Shown: piece by piece, positions 55,153-64,000 of the stretch
Layout: each line of letters starts with the position of its first letter
Position numbering within the stretch: the stretch's first letter is position 1
From: Ceratopteris richardii
Lineage: Eukaryota > Streptophyta > Polypodiopsida > Polypodiales > Pteridaceae
Length of the DNA stretch: 64,000 nt
NCBI GenBank assembly: GCA_020310875.1
Contig: CM035423.1
Coordinates: 127,887,311 to 127,951,310, forward strand
Reading direction: 5' to 3'
Notes under the pieces: generated by a model
Seen by the model: only the letters and a program-made list of their open reading frames with translations
What the model was told of the DNA's origin: nothing
The model's database searches: none
Made by a program: the position numbers and the translations under genes

Positions 55153-55174
55153 TTTGTCGATCGCGATCGACAAA
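55153..55174. repeat. Perfect 22-bp palindrome
   Basis: The left arm TTTGTCGATCG is followed by its exact reverse complement CGATCGACAAA, with no spacer. It is the most symmetric member of the nearby repeat family. Confidence 0.9.
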
Positions 55175-55494
55175 GTCAATGCATTGGGACTTGCACAGTC
55201 AATTTTCTCACCTGCTAGAGCTATTGTAGTTGCTATGGAAGCTGGTACCTGCAAAAACGCTCAAGAAAACACAGAAAACAAGTGCGCATACAAACTCTCT
55301 CTCGCTCTCGCTCTCAAATGGAAATGAGGAAATGAATGGAGATGGAGGTATATGGCCGCGGTGGTGAAGATGATGGTGAATGGATATGGTGTGTAGAAGT
55401 AAAGAGGAAAGTAAAAACAAGTAAAAGAAATGCTTACCTACTCTTCCAACATCTCTAGTCTACATCTTACCATGACATCGTCCTCAAAGCTCGA

Positions 55495-55512
55495 TCCTTG
55501 GCAACGCTGCCA
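55495..55512 (-). other. Primer-binding site, tRNA-Asp type (degenerate)
   Basis: The minus strand reads TGGCAGCGTTGCCAAGGA, close to the TGGCGCCGTTGCCGGGGA used by plant Athila/Tat-type gypsy elements. It is preceded on the minus strand by an LTR end. Confidence 0.7.
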
Positions 55513-55517
55513 AAATT

Positions 55518-55905
55518 TGGTGTAACTTAGTGGTGAGTAACACCTCCTTTAATGTCAATCCGGGAAGACATGAGGATGGTATGAAGACCTCGAGCAAGTG
55601 ATGTGCACAAGTGGTGATGGGGAAGCACACTAGCATGCACACACATACACACACATGCACACACATGGCAATAACAAAGAGAGTAACAAAGGAGTAACTT
55701 CCATTACAAAAGAGTTCTCATACAAAGTTCAAATCTTCAACAAGCTACCCTCAAAAATGAGCTCTCTAGCTCTTTTTATAGTTTTTTACTAGCTTTGGTC
55801 CTGTTTAGACCTAGTGTCCGGCCTAGTTAAAAATTAGGTTCCTAGGCTATTTTGGAGGCTCAAAGGAGCTCTGAAAATTATGAAAATTGGTACATAAATA
55901 CTACT
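55518..55905 (-). mobile_element. LTR of family Z, 3' part
   Basis: The minus strand ends GTTACACCA at 55518, five bases before the PBS. A TATA-like CTATAAAAAGAGC lies near 55775 on the minus strand. The right-hand limit is not clear; 55905 is a minimum estimate. The element's internal region would lie to the left, putting the palindromic array in its leader. Confidence 0.5.
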
Positions 55906-55986
55906 AATACTCCTCAAGCTCGAGGAATCCTCGGCTTGCACAAAATGGAGCAGGAATAATAAAAAATGGTATCTACAATGGTGTGA

Positions 55987-56421
55987 AGTGACTAAGATCA
56001 CTATTTGGGAAATATTGCTTCATGAAAAATTATAGGGCCTATTTGTCGGATCTGCATTGACTACTTTGCCTACTTGTTCCTTCTCTCTACTCTGACTCCC
56101 TTCATTGGCTTCCTTGGCTTGTAAGTCCTTGAGTGGCCAAGATCACTATTTGGGAAATATTGCTTCATAAAAAATTATAGGGCCTATTTGCCAGATCTGT
56201 GTTGACTACTTTGCCTACTTGTTCCTTCTCTCTACTCTGAGTCCCTTTGTTGGCTTCCTTGTCTCATAAGTCCTTGAGTGACTAAGATCACTATTTGGGA
56301 AATATTTCTTCATGAAAAATTATAGGGCCTATTTGTCGGATCTGCGTTGACTGCTTTGCCTACTTGTTCCTTCTCTTTGCTCTGACTCCCTTCGTTGGCT
56401 TCCTTGTCTTGTAAGTCCTTG
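55987..56421. repeat. Three tandem copies of a 145-bp unit
   Basis: Copies start at 55987, 56132 and 56277, each beginning AGTGACTAAGATCACTATTT or a close variant and ending TAAGTCCTTG. They differ at only a few positions, so the expansion is fairly recent. No coding content. Confidence 0.93.
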
Positions 56422-56449
56422 AGTGCCCTGATTGCTAACAACAGTGTGC

Positions 56450-56696
56450 ATGCTTGTATTTCCTATGTGTGTAAGTAGAATGTTGCAACTTTCTTGTATT
56501 TGACATATGTGACAAGGATCCTTGACACCCTTCTCTCCATGTTTTCAAGCATGTGGCATAGCAATAGGCTGATGGCCAATGGCTTGAACATGTTTGAGGT
56601 TGGATTGGATGAAAGGAGAGTCTTTCTTGAGTACTCCTCTTGCTTCCATGCAAAGTGGTGTGGGTCTAGGCTTCTCAAAGGCATACTAGAACAACA
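56450..56696 (+). mobile_element. LTR fragment of family Y, followed by a PBS
   Basis: It matches 51230-51470 in inverted orientation (for example TGCATGCTTGTATTTCCTAT and AAGCATGTGGCATAGC). It ends AGAACAACA at 56696. TGGCATTGTTGCTGGGGA at 56701-56718 is a tRNA-Asp-type PBS, so this is the 5' LTR end of a plus-strand gypsy element, which assigns family Y to that group. Confidence 0.75.
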
Positions 56697-56700
56697 ATTT

Positions 56701-56718
56701 TGGCATTGTTGCTGGGGA
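56701..56718 (+). other. Primer-binding site, tRNA-Asp type
   Basis: TGGCATTGTTGCTGGGGA resembles the plant tRNA-Asp 3' end complement. It lies four bases after the family Y LTR end. Confidence 0.7.
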
Positions 56719-56719
56719 G

Positions 56720-59700
56720 AACGGCCTTTCATCACTTGGAGAGCTCAAGAGCATGTGGTAAGCTATTGATTTGCAAATGTTTCTGCTTATAAACCTAGGT
56801 TCTATGTGTTGGAATGAAATTTTTACCCTTCCATTGGACCATTAGCTCCCCATTTCTTGTTTTGAGTAGTGTAGTTTTAGTTCAAGTTTTTGCTATGGCA
56901 CAAGAACATCCCCTAGCCCCTTGTCTCTCTCACTCTCACACATACACACTTCTCCTCACATAATTTGTGGCATCACTCCTCATCTCTATCACCTCTTGAA
57001 GTTGGTGACCACTTAGAGTGGAGGATTGGGTAGCCCTCCCTTGTCCCTCCCTCTTCTCATTTTTTTCCTAAGAAAATCCATAAAAAAATATGAACTATAA
57101 AGAAAGGAAGTTTCAAATACCCACAATCTCTCTTTCCCACTCAAACACATAGGGAACCTTGGATGCTTCTTATCCTCGGATAATCGTACGAATCTGATCA
57201 AGGTTCTCATTCAAAACCCCTACTTAAACTATCCACTCTTAAATGGAGGTTGGTGGAGCAAAAGTAAAGGCGATGTGGGGAGCTTGGTAGTGGGTGTCTG
57301 TTTGGCTCGTAGCCACTTGGGAGGGGGGGAGTTATCATCTCCCTGCTCATTCAATTCTCTCCTTTGCCCTTTTTGGGATCAAGCAGGTATGTTGCACCTA
57401 CACCTTGCACTTGGCTATGGTGGGTGGATCTCTATGCCCTACCAGAACTGTGATGGGCATTTCTCCTTTTTATCTTCTACCTCGTTCGACTCAAGCATTT
57501 CTCTACCTACTCTATGGTCATGTAGCATTACATTTCTGCTGCAGAACTGCATCGGGTTTGAGCTTACCCGCTTGCCATCCCTCTATTGAGGGCATGTGCA
57601 CTCTGTCTGGTCCCCTTTCACTCCTCCATCATGTGTTTTTGCTCTGATTGTGTGGTTCATGTGGAAAGGGGTTGAGCTATCATCGGCTTCTCTTTCAAAC
57701 CAATTCCCCTACCTCATCTCGTCGACCTTGGGTGCCTTGGTGGTTGCATCGACGTTGGCTTGAAGCTTCCCTTTTAGAAATCATCATTACAGGCTTGGAC
57801 GAGCCAAGCCTTTGCTTCCCTTGCTTGATGTATGGTCAATCTATGGTTGAGCAATGCTCTATTTCCGCTTTGATCCTACTGAGTGGCATCAAGCCCTCAT
57901 CGTACTCTTTATTTTTTGCCTAGACCTCCGTCAAGCTCTGAACCATGGAATTGAGACTCTTGACGAGCTCCCCCCATTGCTCTCTTCTCAAAACTATCCC
58001 CTTGCCAAGGTGATCCATGTGCCCTTTCATGTTACTTTGGGACTGATGTAGTACTCTTCTCTTTAGTGTTGGCCTCCATCCCCTTTGTTGAGTGTATGAT
58101 GGTAGCTATTGATCTAGAGACATTTGCTGATGGTGGTCAATTGCCATGAACAACTCTTAGCAAAAGGAGCCTCCTTATTGATCATACTCAACCATTTTTT
58201 TCGACTTGTGGTGCTACCAAACAATTACAAGAGGTATGTATTGTTGGGGTGTGGGTGTTGCAGGTTTGCTACAGACTCTCTCTAAGGAAAGGATTGGGGG
58301 CGGTGTGCATGGCTACACTCTCGGTCATTGTCCACTTTGCAAACCACTCCTACAACTATCAGATGGCTCGTTGAAGGAGATTCGCATCCATATAATGCAC
58401 CAAATATGGTGGAGCATGGCTTCATCCCCATACAATGGTGCTCGATATACTTTCTATGCTAGAATAAATTTGGCAGTGCCACGCTCTATCATTGACCATC
58501 CTTTCCCCTGGTCCTTTTCATCCCTATTTAGAGTTAAAGATAGGATTTACCTATTGCGGAACCTAACATGTTTCTCTATTTCATATGAATAAGGTCTCAA
58601 TAAGTTCTTCTGTTTTGATCATACAATTTTTGGGTTGAGCATGTGCTCTATCCATTCCAGGAGTCATCTATGGTATGCTCTCATCAAAAAGGGCTCATTG
58701 GCAAGGACTCTACATGTGGTGAAGTTTCCTTCTGAGTGCCACACAGGCTTGTCAACAAATATTTAGAGAGAAGAAGACTATCTAGACTACTACATTTTTT
58801 TGGGCAACCAAATTCTATGATAAACTTGCTCTATTTGCAACAACTATGCTCTATTGTGATGGTACAAGGACCCTCATATCCTCAGGAGGACAGTAATCAA
58901 AATGGTTCAATGGGCATTGGACATAAGGATCAGTCACACAAAAGCTAATAATGACACTTGGACCTTCAGTATAATTGTTATTCTAACATCTATTCTTGCA
59001 AAAGCTATGTTAGGACAGTAAGGCGCTCTTCGAAAACTTGGGTTCCTTCATAGGTGGCAAAATTTAAACTAATACAAATTCTCTTGACCTATTTTGGGGG
59101 ATCCCTCTTGTGCCTCATGAAAGCTCAAAGATCAACCATTTTTGGGTGCAAACTATGCAAAGACTGATGCAAGACTAGAGCTCTAGACATGGTTGATGGG
59201 CCTACATAGACACCTACTTTGGTCCCACACATGGTTTCTACTGCTGCAATCAGATTCCCTTATCATTACCTCTATTCGAGATTGGGCCTGTTACTACCTC
59301 TGCACCAAGTTAATCTCTTTGAGAACTCAGCTATTGACTACCTCGATGTAAGGTTGAGGCATCGATAAATCACCTTTGGCATTTGTGCTAGCTCTATATG
59401 AGATTAAGTTTGATGATCCCCTACTTTGTGTGTGGGTCTCACCTTTTGCTTAATGTATCTTGAAATTTGTGGGATGAGCTTGGTGCTCCCAACCCTATTC
59501 ATGTTTGCCTTGATTTGAGTACTAGTTTGTGCAATCCAAAGGGCTAGTCTTTACTCCATGGCCAACCTGCCACTACTACTTCTTGGGTGATTGACATACA
59601 AAATGGGGGATATGTGAACTGTGCACCATGTTGATTCCAAAACCTTCCATTTTTGCATTTGGTATCTATGGACCTGCTTAGCTCTCTGAGAAAGACATCA

Positions 59701-59756
59701 AAACTGTTATCAAAATTTGGGGTGAAGTTCAGCTTACTCACCCTTCTACACGTTAG
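56720..59756. other. Unassigned internal-like stretch
   Basis: By position it should be internal sequence of the family Y element, but no gag or pol motif is recognised. Several medium plus-strand frames (57275-58592) contain no motif I know and could be decayed coding sequence or chance. Confidence 0.3.
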
Positions 59757-59894
59757 TCGACATTGTAATAGAAGAAGAAGAAGAAGAAGATCATTATTCC
59801 TTGCCTCAATCTATGTGTGTGCTTCTCCTTGAGAGTGAGAGTGTGTGTGCAAGCTCTCTTCCTTATCTCCTTCCTCGTGACATGGTATCAGAGC
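59757..59894 (+). other. C7 5' LTR end and PBS
   Basis: TGTAATAGAAGAAGAAG and the following text match 63935 onward in the 3' LTR. The LTR ends CTCGTGACA at 59882 and TGGTATCAGAGC follows at 59883-59894. A (GAA)n run of about six units lies inside. Confidence 0.9.
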
Positions 59895-60331
59895 CAGTGT
59901 GGCTGTAGAGAGCTCGTGGAGAAGGCGACGGTGAAGAGTACATAGTAAGGCATGGAGAAAATGCAATTCACAAACGACCTCCATTTGCTACGAAATCTGC
60001 ACGAAGGTAGAAGACCTCAAAATATTTTCGAGAGTTATACCTTTAGGGTCACTTGTTTTGGTCAGATTGAAGTTTCGAAGCCATCTCGACCTCCGTTTCA
60101 AGCCTGCAAGGTGGCGGCTTGCAAAAAAACCAGGTTAGTTTTAGAAATTATAACTTGCATTGTGTTCGGAAACACTCATATATTCCACATCCAGAATTTC
60201 AAGTGATTCCGTCTACTATTGATACACCAAAACTGTGTTTTTCTGAGATCAAACTGTCACATCATAGTGAGACGGTGTTCAAGCAGAAGTGTTACTTGTA
60301 GTGTTTTGCGGTGTTGTGAATTGCTGCAGAA

Positions 60332-61205
60332 ATGGCAAACGCATATGGAATGACTCAGCTTATGAGCGATAAGCTGGACAAGAATAATTTCCATGCTTGG
60401 GGATTCAAAATGACGAATTTCCTGATGGGAAAAGGCTATTGGAAGTACATTGAAGGAGAGAATGAAAATGCTCCGCAGTTACCAGAAAGGAATCAAACTG
60501 CAAATCAGGTAAGAGCATATGAGGAATGGAATCAAGGAGCATGAAAGTTAATGTACTGGCTATCTGTTAGCATACAGGATAGCATGATTGGACACATACA
60601 GGATGCCAAGACTCCAAAAGAGGCTTGGAACAGTTTGGTCACATTGTATGAGACCAATACAAAGGCACGAAAATTGCAACTCAAGAACGAGATGCATACA
60701 TTGGAGAAGAAGAGCATGTCGGTAAGTGACTACACCTTGAAAATCAAAAGCATATGTGATTCACTTGCATCTATTGGCATGAATGTAGATGATGATGATA
60801 AGGTGCAAGTGTGTCTTCATGATTTAGGAGCTGCATATAAGCAGTTCAAAACTTCTATACAGACCAGGGAAAATATTCCGAATTTTTCTGATCTGGTATC
60901 TATGCTGATTATTGAAGAAAAGAATCTTGGTGAGGATCCAAACTCCCAAGGAAAATCTAGTTCTGAGTAGGTATTCTACTCTAGTAGAGGAAGAGGAAGA
61001 GGTAGAGTTTTTGGAAGTGGAAGAGGAAATAGTAACCAAGACCAAAGTCAACAATAAAATCATGCAGGAGGAAGAGGACATTTTCGAGGTAGGGGGAGCC
61101 AAAGAGGCCGCAAAAATTTCCAAAGAAATGATTCAAGTAATGACAATAAAAGATGTTGGAATTGTGGTAAACCTGGACACTTTGAACGTGATTGTAAGTT
61201 GAAGA
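60332..61205 (+). pseudogene. C7 gag
   Basis: The ATG at 60332 starts MANAYGMTQLMSDKLDKNNF, then FHAWGFKMTNFLMGKGYWKY, the usual copia Gag N-terminus. The helical domain follows (DAKTPKEAWNSLVTLYETNT, MSVSDYTLKIKSICDSLASI, 60600-60790). A Gly/Arg-rich stretch and a zinc knuckle (CWNCGKPGHFERDCKL) end near 61205. It packages element RNA. Broken, a few breaks. Confidence 0.88.
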
Positions 61206-61945
61206 ATCAAAATAACAGAAGGCAACAGAATAACTATGCATCCACAAGTGCTGATGATTCTGAGAAGCTGTTCATGGTTCAACATGACATGATGAATACG
61301 ATGTCTACTGGTGTTTCAAAATCAAATGATAATGACTGGTATGTTGATTCAGGTGCTTCAAAACATATGAATAGTCATGCGGAATGGTTTAGTACTTTGC
61401 AAAAATTACCAGTTCCTGGATATGTTGAAACAGGTGATGACACATCACATCCTATTGAGCATACAGAAAACATAGCACTATCAATGGAGGATGGAAAGGT
61501 AAAACATCTTGTTGATGTGCTACATGTTCCAAATATAACATAGAATCTAGTTTCTATTGGACAAATGGTTGACCAGGGATTACAAGTTAGGTTCAATGCT
61601 GATGGATTATATGTAGAAGAGTACAAGCAAGATGGATGATTGGTTGCCAAAGGAAACAAAGTGTGTAGGATGTTCACCTTAAATGTAAAGATTCCTAAAA
61701 TAAATGCAGCCATGTTTGCAAAAGGTGCAGGAGTTATTGCAGACATAGAGATTTGGCACAAACAGATTGGACATGCAAACTTGCAAAGGCTGAAATTGAT
61801 GCAGTCAAAGGAGATTGTCCATGGACTACCAAATTTCAAAGTTGCAAAAATGCAAAAATATGTGCAGCATGTCAATTTGGTAAACAGTCAAGAGCATCAT
61901 TTCCACATGACAAGCATGTTAAAGTGGTTCAGAAAAGAGTCTTGA
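61199..61945 (+). pseudogene. C7 protease and start of integrase
   Basis: Protease: DWYVDSGASKHMNSHAEWFS near 61335, then VKHLVDVLHVPNIT near 61500. An integrase-finger segment follows near 61750 (EIWHKQIGHANLQRL, then CQFGKQSRASFPHDKH in neighbouring text near 61865). Little of the integrase core is seen before RT. Broken. Confidence 0.82.
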
Positions 61946-62124
61946 AGAGGAACTTGGATTGCCCTCTATGAAGACTCCAGGAGTAAGAAGGGCACATGCA
62001 GATGATACAAGGAGAAGTGACCCAAGACCAAGAAGATCTGGGAGGATGCAAAATTCAGTGCAATGATTGACGTATGACAGTTATATGGTTCGTCATTGTG
62101 CCTACATGACAAAGGTAATACAAG

Positions 62125-63046
62125 ATGTTGAACCTTCTTGCTTTGAAGATGCAATTGGAATTGCAGTGGAAAAAAGCTATGGATGAGGAGATGGCTGCAC
62201 TTTATGGAAATGATACATGGAAGCTGGTTCCATTGCCGCAAGGAAAGAAACCCATAGGCTGCAAATGGGTTTACAAGGTAAAGCATAATGCTGATGGTAG
62301 CATAAGTAGGTATAAAGCACGATTGGTAGCTAAAGGATATGCACAGACATATGGCATTGATTATGAGGAAACATTCAGCCCTGTAGCTAAAATGTCTAAT
62401 GTCAAAACACTTGTTTATTAGCCACAGCAAAAGGATGGACTTTGCATCAGATGGATGTGAAAAATGATTTCCTACATGGTGAGTTACAGGAAGAAGTATA
62501 GTGGACAAGCCACAAGGATATGAAGATTCAAAGCATCTAGAATATGTTTGCAGGTTGCAAAAGGTTTTGTATGGGCTGGAGCAAGCCCCTCTTGCATGGC
62601 ATGCAAGGATTGCGGATTACTTAACCAGCATTGGGTTTTCTATGTGTGATGCAGATCACTCACTATATGCAAGGAAGGTTGATGATGGCATCAATATTGT
62701 GGCTATTTATGTCGATGACTTGATTATAGGTGGTGATAATGAAGGAAGCATCAAAGAGGTAAAGCAACTTCTTATGCAGGAATTTGACATGAAAGGTCTT
62801 GGTGTGTTGCACTATTTCTTGGGCATTGAGTTCATTCATACAGAAACACGTATATGGATGTCACAAAGGCAATATGCCTTGAATATGTTGCAAAAGTATG
62901 GTATGGCTGATTGTAAGCCAATTTCTATGTCATTAGATCAGAATTTGAAGTTGGATGCTACATCAGGTGAACCATTGGAAAATGCTACTATGTACAGGAA
63001 AATTATGGAAGTCTTATATATCTCACAATTACAAGGCCTGATCTAA
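62125..63046 (+). pseudogene. C7 reverse transcriptase
   Basis: [60 protein letters not shown] and TFSPVAKM at 62165-62395. The palm segment DKPQGYEDSKHLEYVCRLQK and the catalytic IYVDDLIIGGDN near 62705 follow, then LHYFLGIEFIHTETRIWMS. The motif set and order are those of copia RT. Broken. Confidence 0.9.
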
Positions 63047-63075
63047 ACTATACTGTTGCACTTGAAAGTCAATTT

Positions 63076-63655
63076 ATGCAGGTTCCCAGGAAGCCATATT
63101 TGGATGCTTTGAGGTGCACTCTACGTTATGTGAGTGCTACTTTGGATTATGCATTGTTTTATGAGGCTGGTGTAGATTTGCAGGTTTATGGATACACTAA
63201 TGCAGATTGGGCTGGTAGCATTCCAGATAGAAGATCTACTAGTGGTTTTCTATTCTCACTTGGAAGTGCAGCTATTACATGGAGCAGCAAGAAGCAACCC
63301 ACTGTTGCTTTGTTGACTATAGAGGCTGAGTATAGAGGTGCTTCGATGGCAGCATGTGAGGCATCATGGCTAGAAATGCTACTTGCAGATTTAGGTGTGG
63401 AAGTGGGAAAGCCTATCACTATTTATTGCGATAATCTTAGCAGCATACAGTTAGCATGAAATCTTGTTTTCCATGCTAGAACAAAGCATACTGAGGTACA
63501 TTATCACTTCATCAGAGAGAAGGTATTAACAGGTGATATTGATCTTGTTTATGTGAGAATAGATGAGCAGGTTGCTGATATTTTCACCAAAGCACTTGGA
63601 GTTGAGAAGTTGAAGAAGTTTCGGGAGATGCTTGGATTACAGGATATGGCATTGA
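63076..63655 (+). pseudogene. C7 RNase H
   Basis: QVYGYTNADWAGSIPDRRST, TWSSKKQPTVALLTIEAEYR and IYCDNLSSIQLA (63180-63459). HARTKHTEVHYHFIREKVLT and ADIFTKALGVEKLKKFREML follow to about 63640. Typical copia C-terminal domain, ending just before the PPT. Broken. Confidence 0.9.
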
Positions 63656-63668
63656 GCTTGAGGGGGAG

Positions 63669-64000
63669 TGTTGACATATCAAGCTCAACATGTGATGATC
63701 CAAGATGACACGTACCAGTTTTTTGTTTCTCTGACATGTATAGTGGTCACGCCGGTATATGTCAGGGATACTTCATTAAGCTTTATTAGATTTATCTACC
63801 GAGAGTGATGGCATATTTGTTCCTTGCCAGCTCACTCATTTGCGGACATTAAGTTTTTCCTTATGTACTGATCTTTATATATTGCACTTATTGTATTCTT
63901 GTTTTTTAGGTCATTCTTGTACATTCCTTTTTATGTAATAGAAGAAGAAGAAGAAGAAGATCATTCTTCCTTGCCTCAATCTGTGTGTGTGCTTCTCCTT
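63669..64000 (+). repeat. C7 3' LTR, cut by the window edge
   Basis: Begins TGTTGACATATCAAGC after the PPT. A TATA-like CTTTATATATTG lies near 63874. The segment from 63933 matches the left LTR end at 59757. Confidence 0.9.

Larger units (their letters stand above)
59757..64000 (+). mobile_element. Ty1/copia element C7, broken, runs off the right edge
   Basis: An LTR end (59757-59882), PBS of tRNA-Met type (59883-59894), gag, protease, RT and RNase H remnants follow in copia order on the plus strand. A PPT (TTGAGGGGGAGTG region, 63656-63668) and a 3' LTR beginning TGTTGACATATC at 63669 continue beyond 64000. The repeated block at 59757-59835 matches 63933-64000. On the left only the R-U5-like part of the LTR is recognised, while the right LTR has its U3. 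Integrase is barely represented. Broken, about ten breaks. Confidence 0.92.

Noticed and set aside
51230-56696. A DNA transposon with 225-bp terminal inverted repeats
   Set aside because: The inverted copies are LTR ends: one adjoins a polypurine tract and the other a tRNA-Asp-type PBS. No transposase was found between them and no common target duplication is visible.
57275-58592. Several medium plus-strand frames as a host gene
   Set aside because: They overlap in different frames, carry no recognised domain, and lie where a retroelement interior is expected.

Overview
The window looks like a retrotransposon-dense intergenic stretch of a land-plant nuclear genome. The evidence is plant-type Ty1/copia and Ty3/gypsy coding remnants over much of its length, primer-binding sites (PBS) of plant type (initiator tRNA-Met TGGTATCAGAGC; degenerate tRNA-Asp type), nested insertions with 5-bp target duplications, tRNA-like short repeats and AT-rich spacers. 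I found no intact host gene, rRNA, bacterial operon or CRISPR array. The species cannot be fixed. The gypsy polyprotein near the left edge resembles, from memory only, elements of large repeat-rich genomes such as ferns, lycophytes or gymnosperms.

Layout. 1-7083 (-): a broken gypsy element (G1) with gag, RT, RNase H, an integrase preceded by two zinc-finger modules, and, unusually, a retropepsin-like segment beyond the integrase. 7083-9898 (-): copia fragment (C1) carrying a solo LTR (9181-9631) with an internal minisatellite. 9899-15030: an LTR-like block with a TTGAC cluster, TA and GA microsatellites, and a gypsy-type gag/protease remnant. 14990-16110: an LTR end with PBS, a tRNA-like repeat and a polypurine block. 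16960-18092 (-): copia gag (C2).

18280-35330 is a nest. Two copies of an unrecognised protein family ('family X', helical domain plus coiled coil) face each other around an old copia element (C3, -). A nearly whole copia of the same family (C4, +, 21513-27959, duplication GCAAT) has inserted into the C3 LTR.

38790-47360: a short repeat cluster, a copia fragment (C5), a tRNA-like repeat, and two gypsy fragments of one family in inverted orientation. The second is split by a very young copia (C6, -, 41360-46924, duplication ATAAA, LTRs differing at about two positions). 49100-59756: palindromic short-repeat clusters, a gypsy gag fragment related to G1, LTRs and PBSs of tRNA-Asp-type elements, a 3 x 145-bp tandem repeat, and long stretches where I recognise nothing. 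59757 to the end (+): a broken copia (C7) that runs off the window.

Relative order: C3 is older than C4; the inverted gypsy pair is older than C6; C1 is older than the solo LTR inside it. The least explained items are family X, the palindromic clusters that share an ATC-RY-GAT core, and the domain layout of G1.
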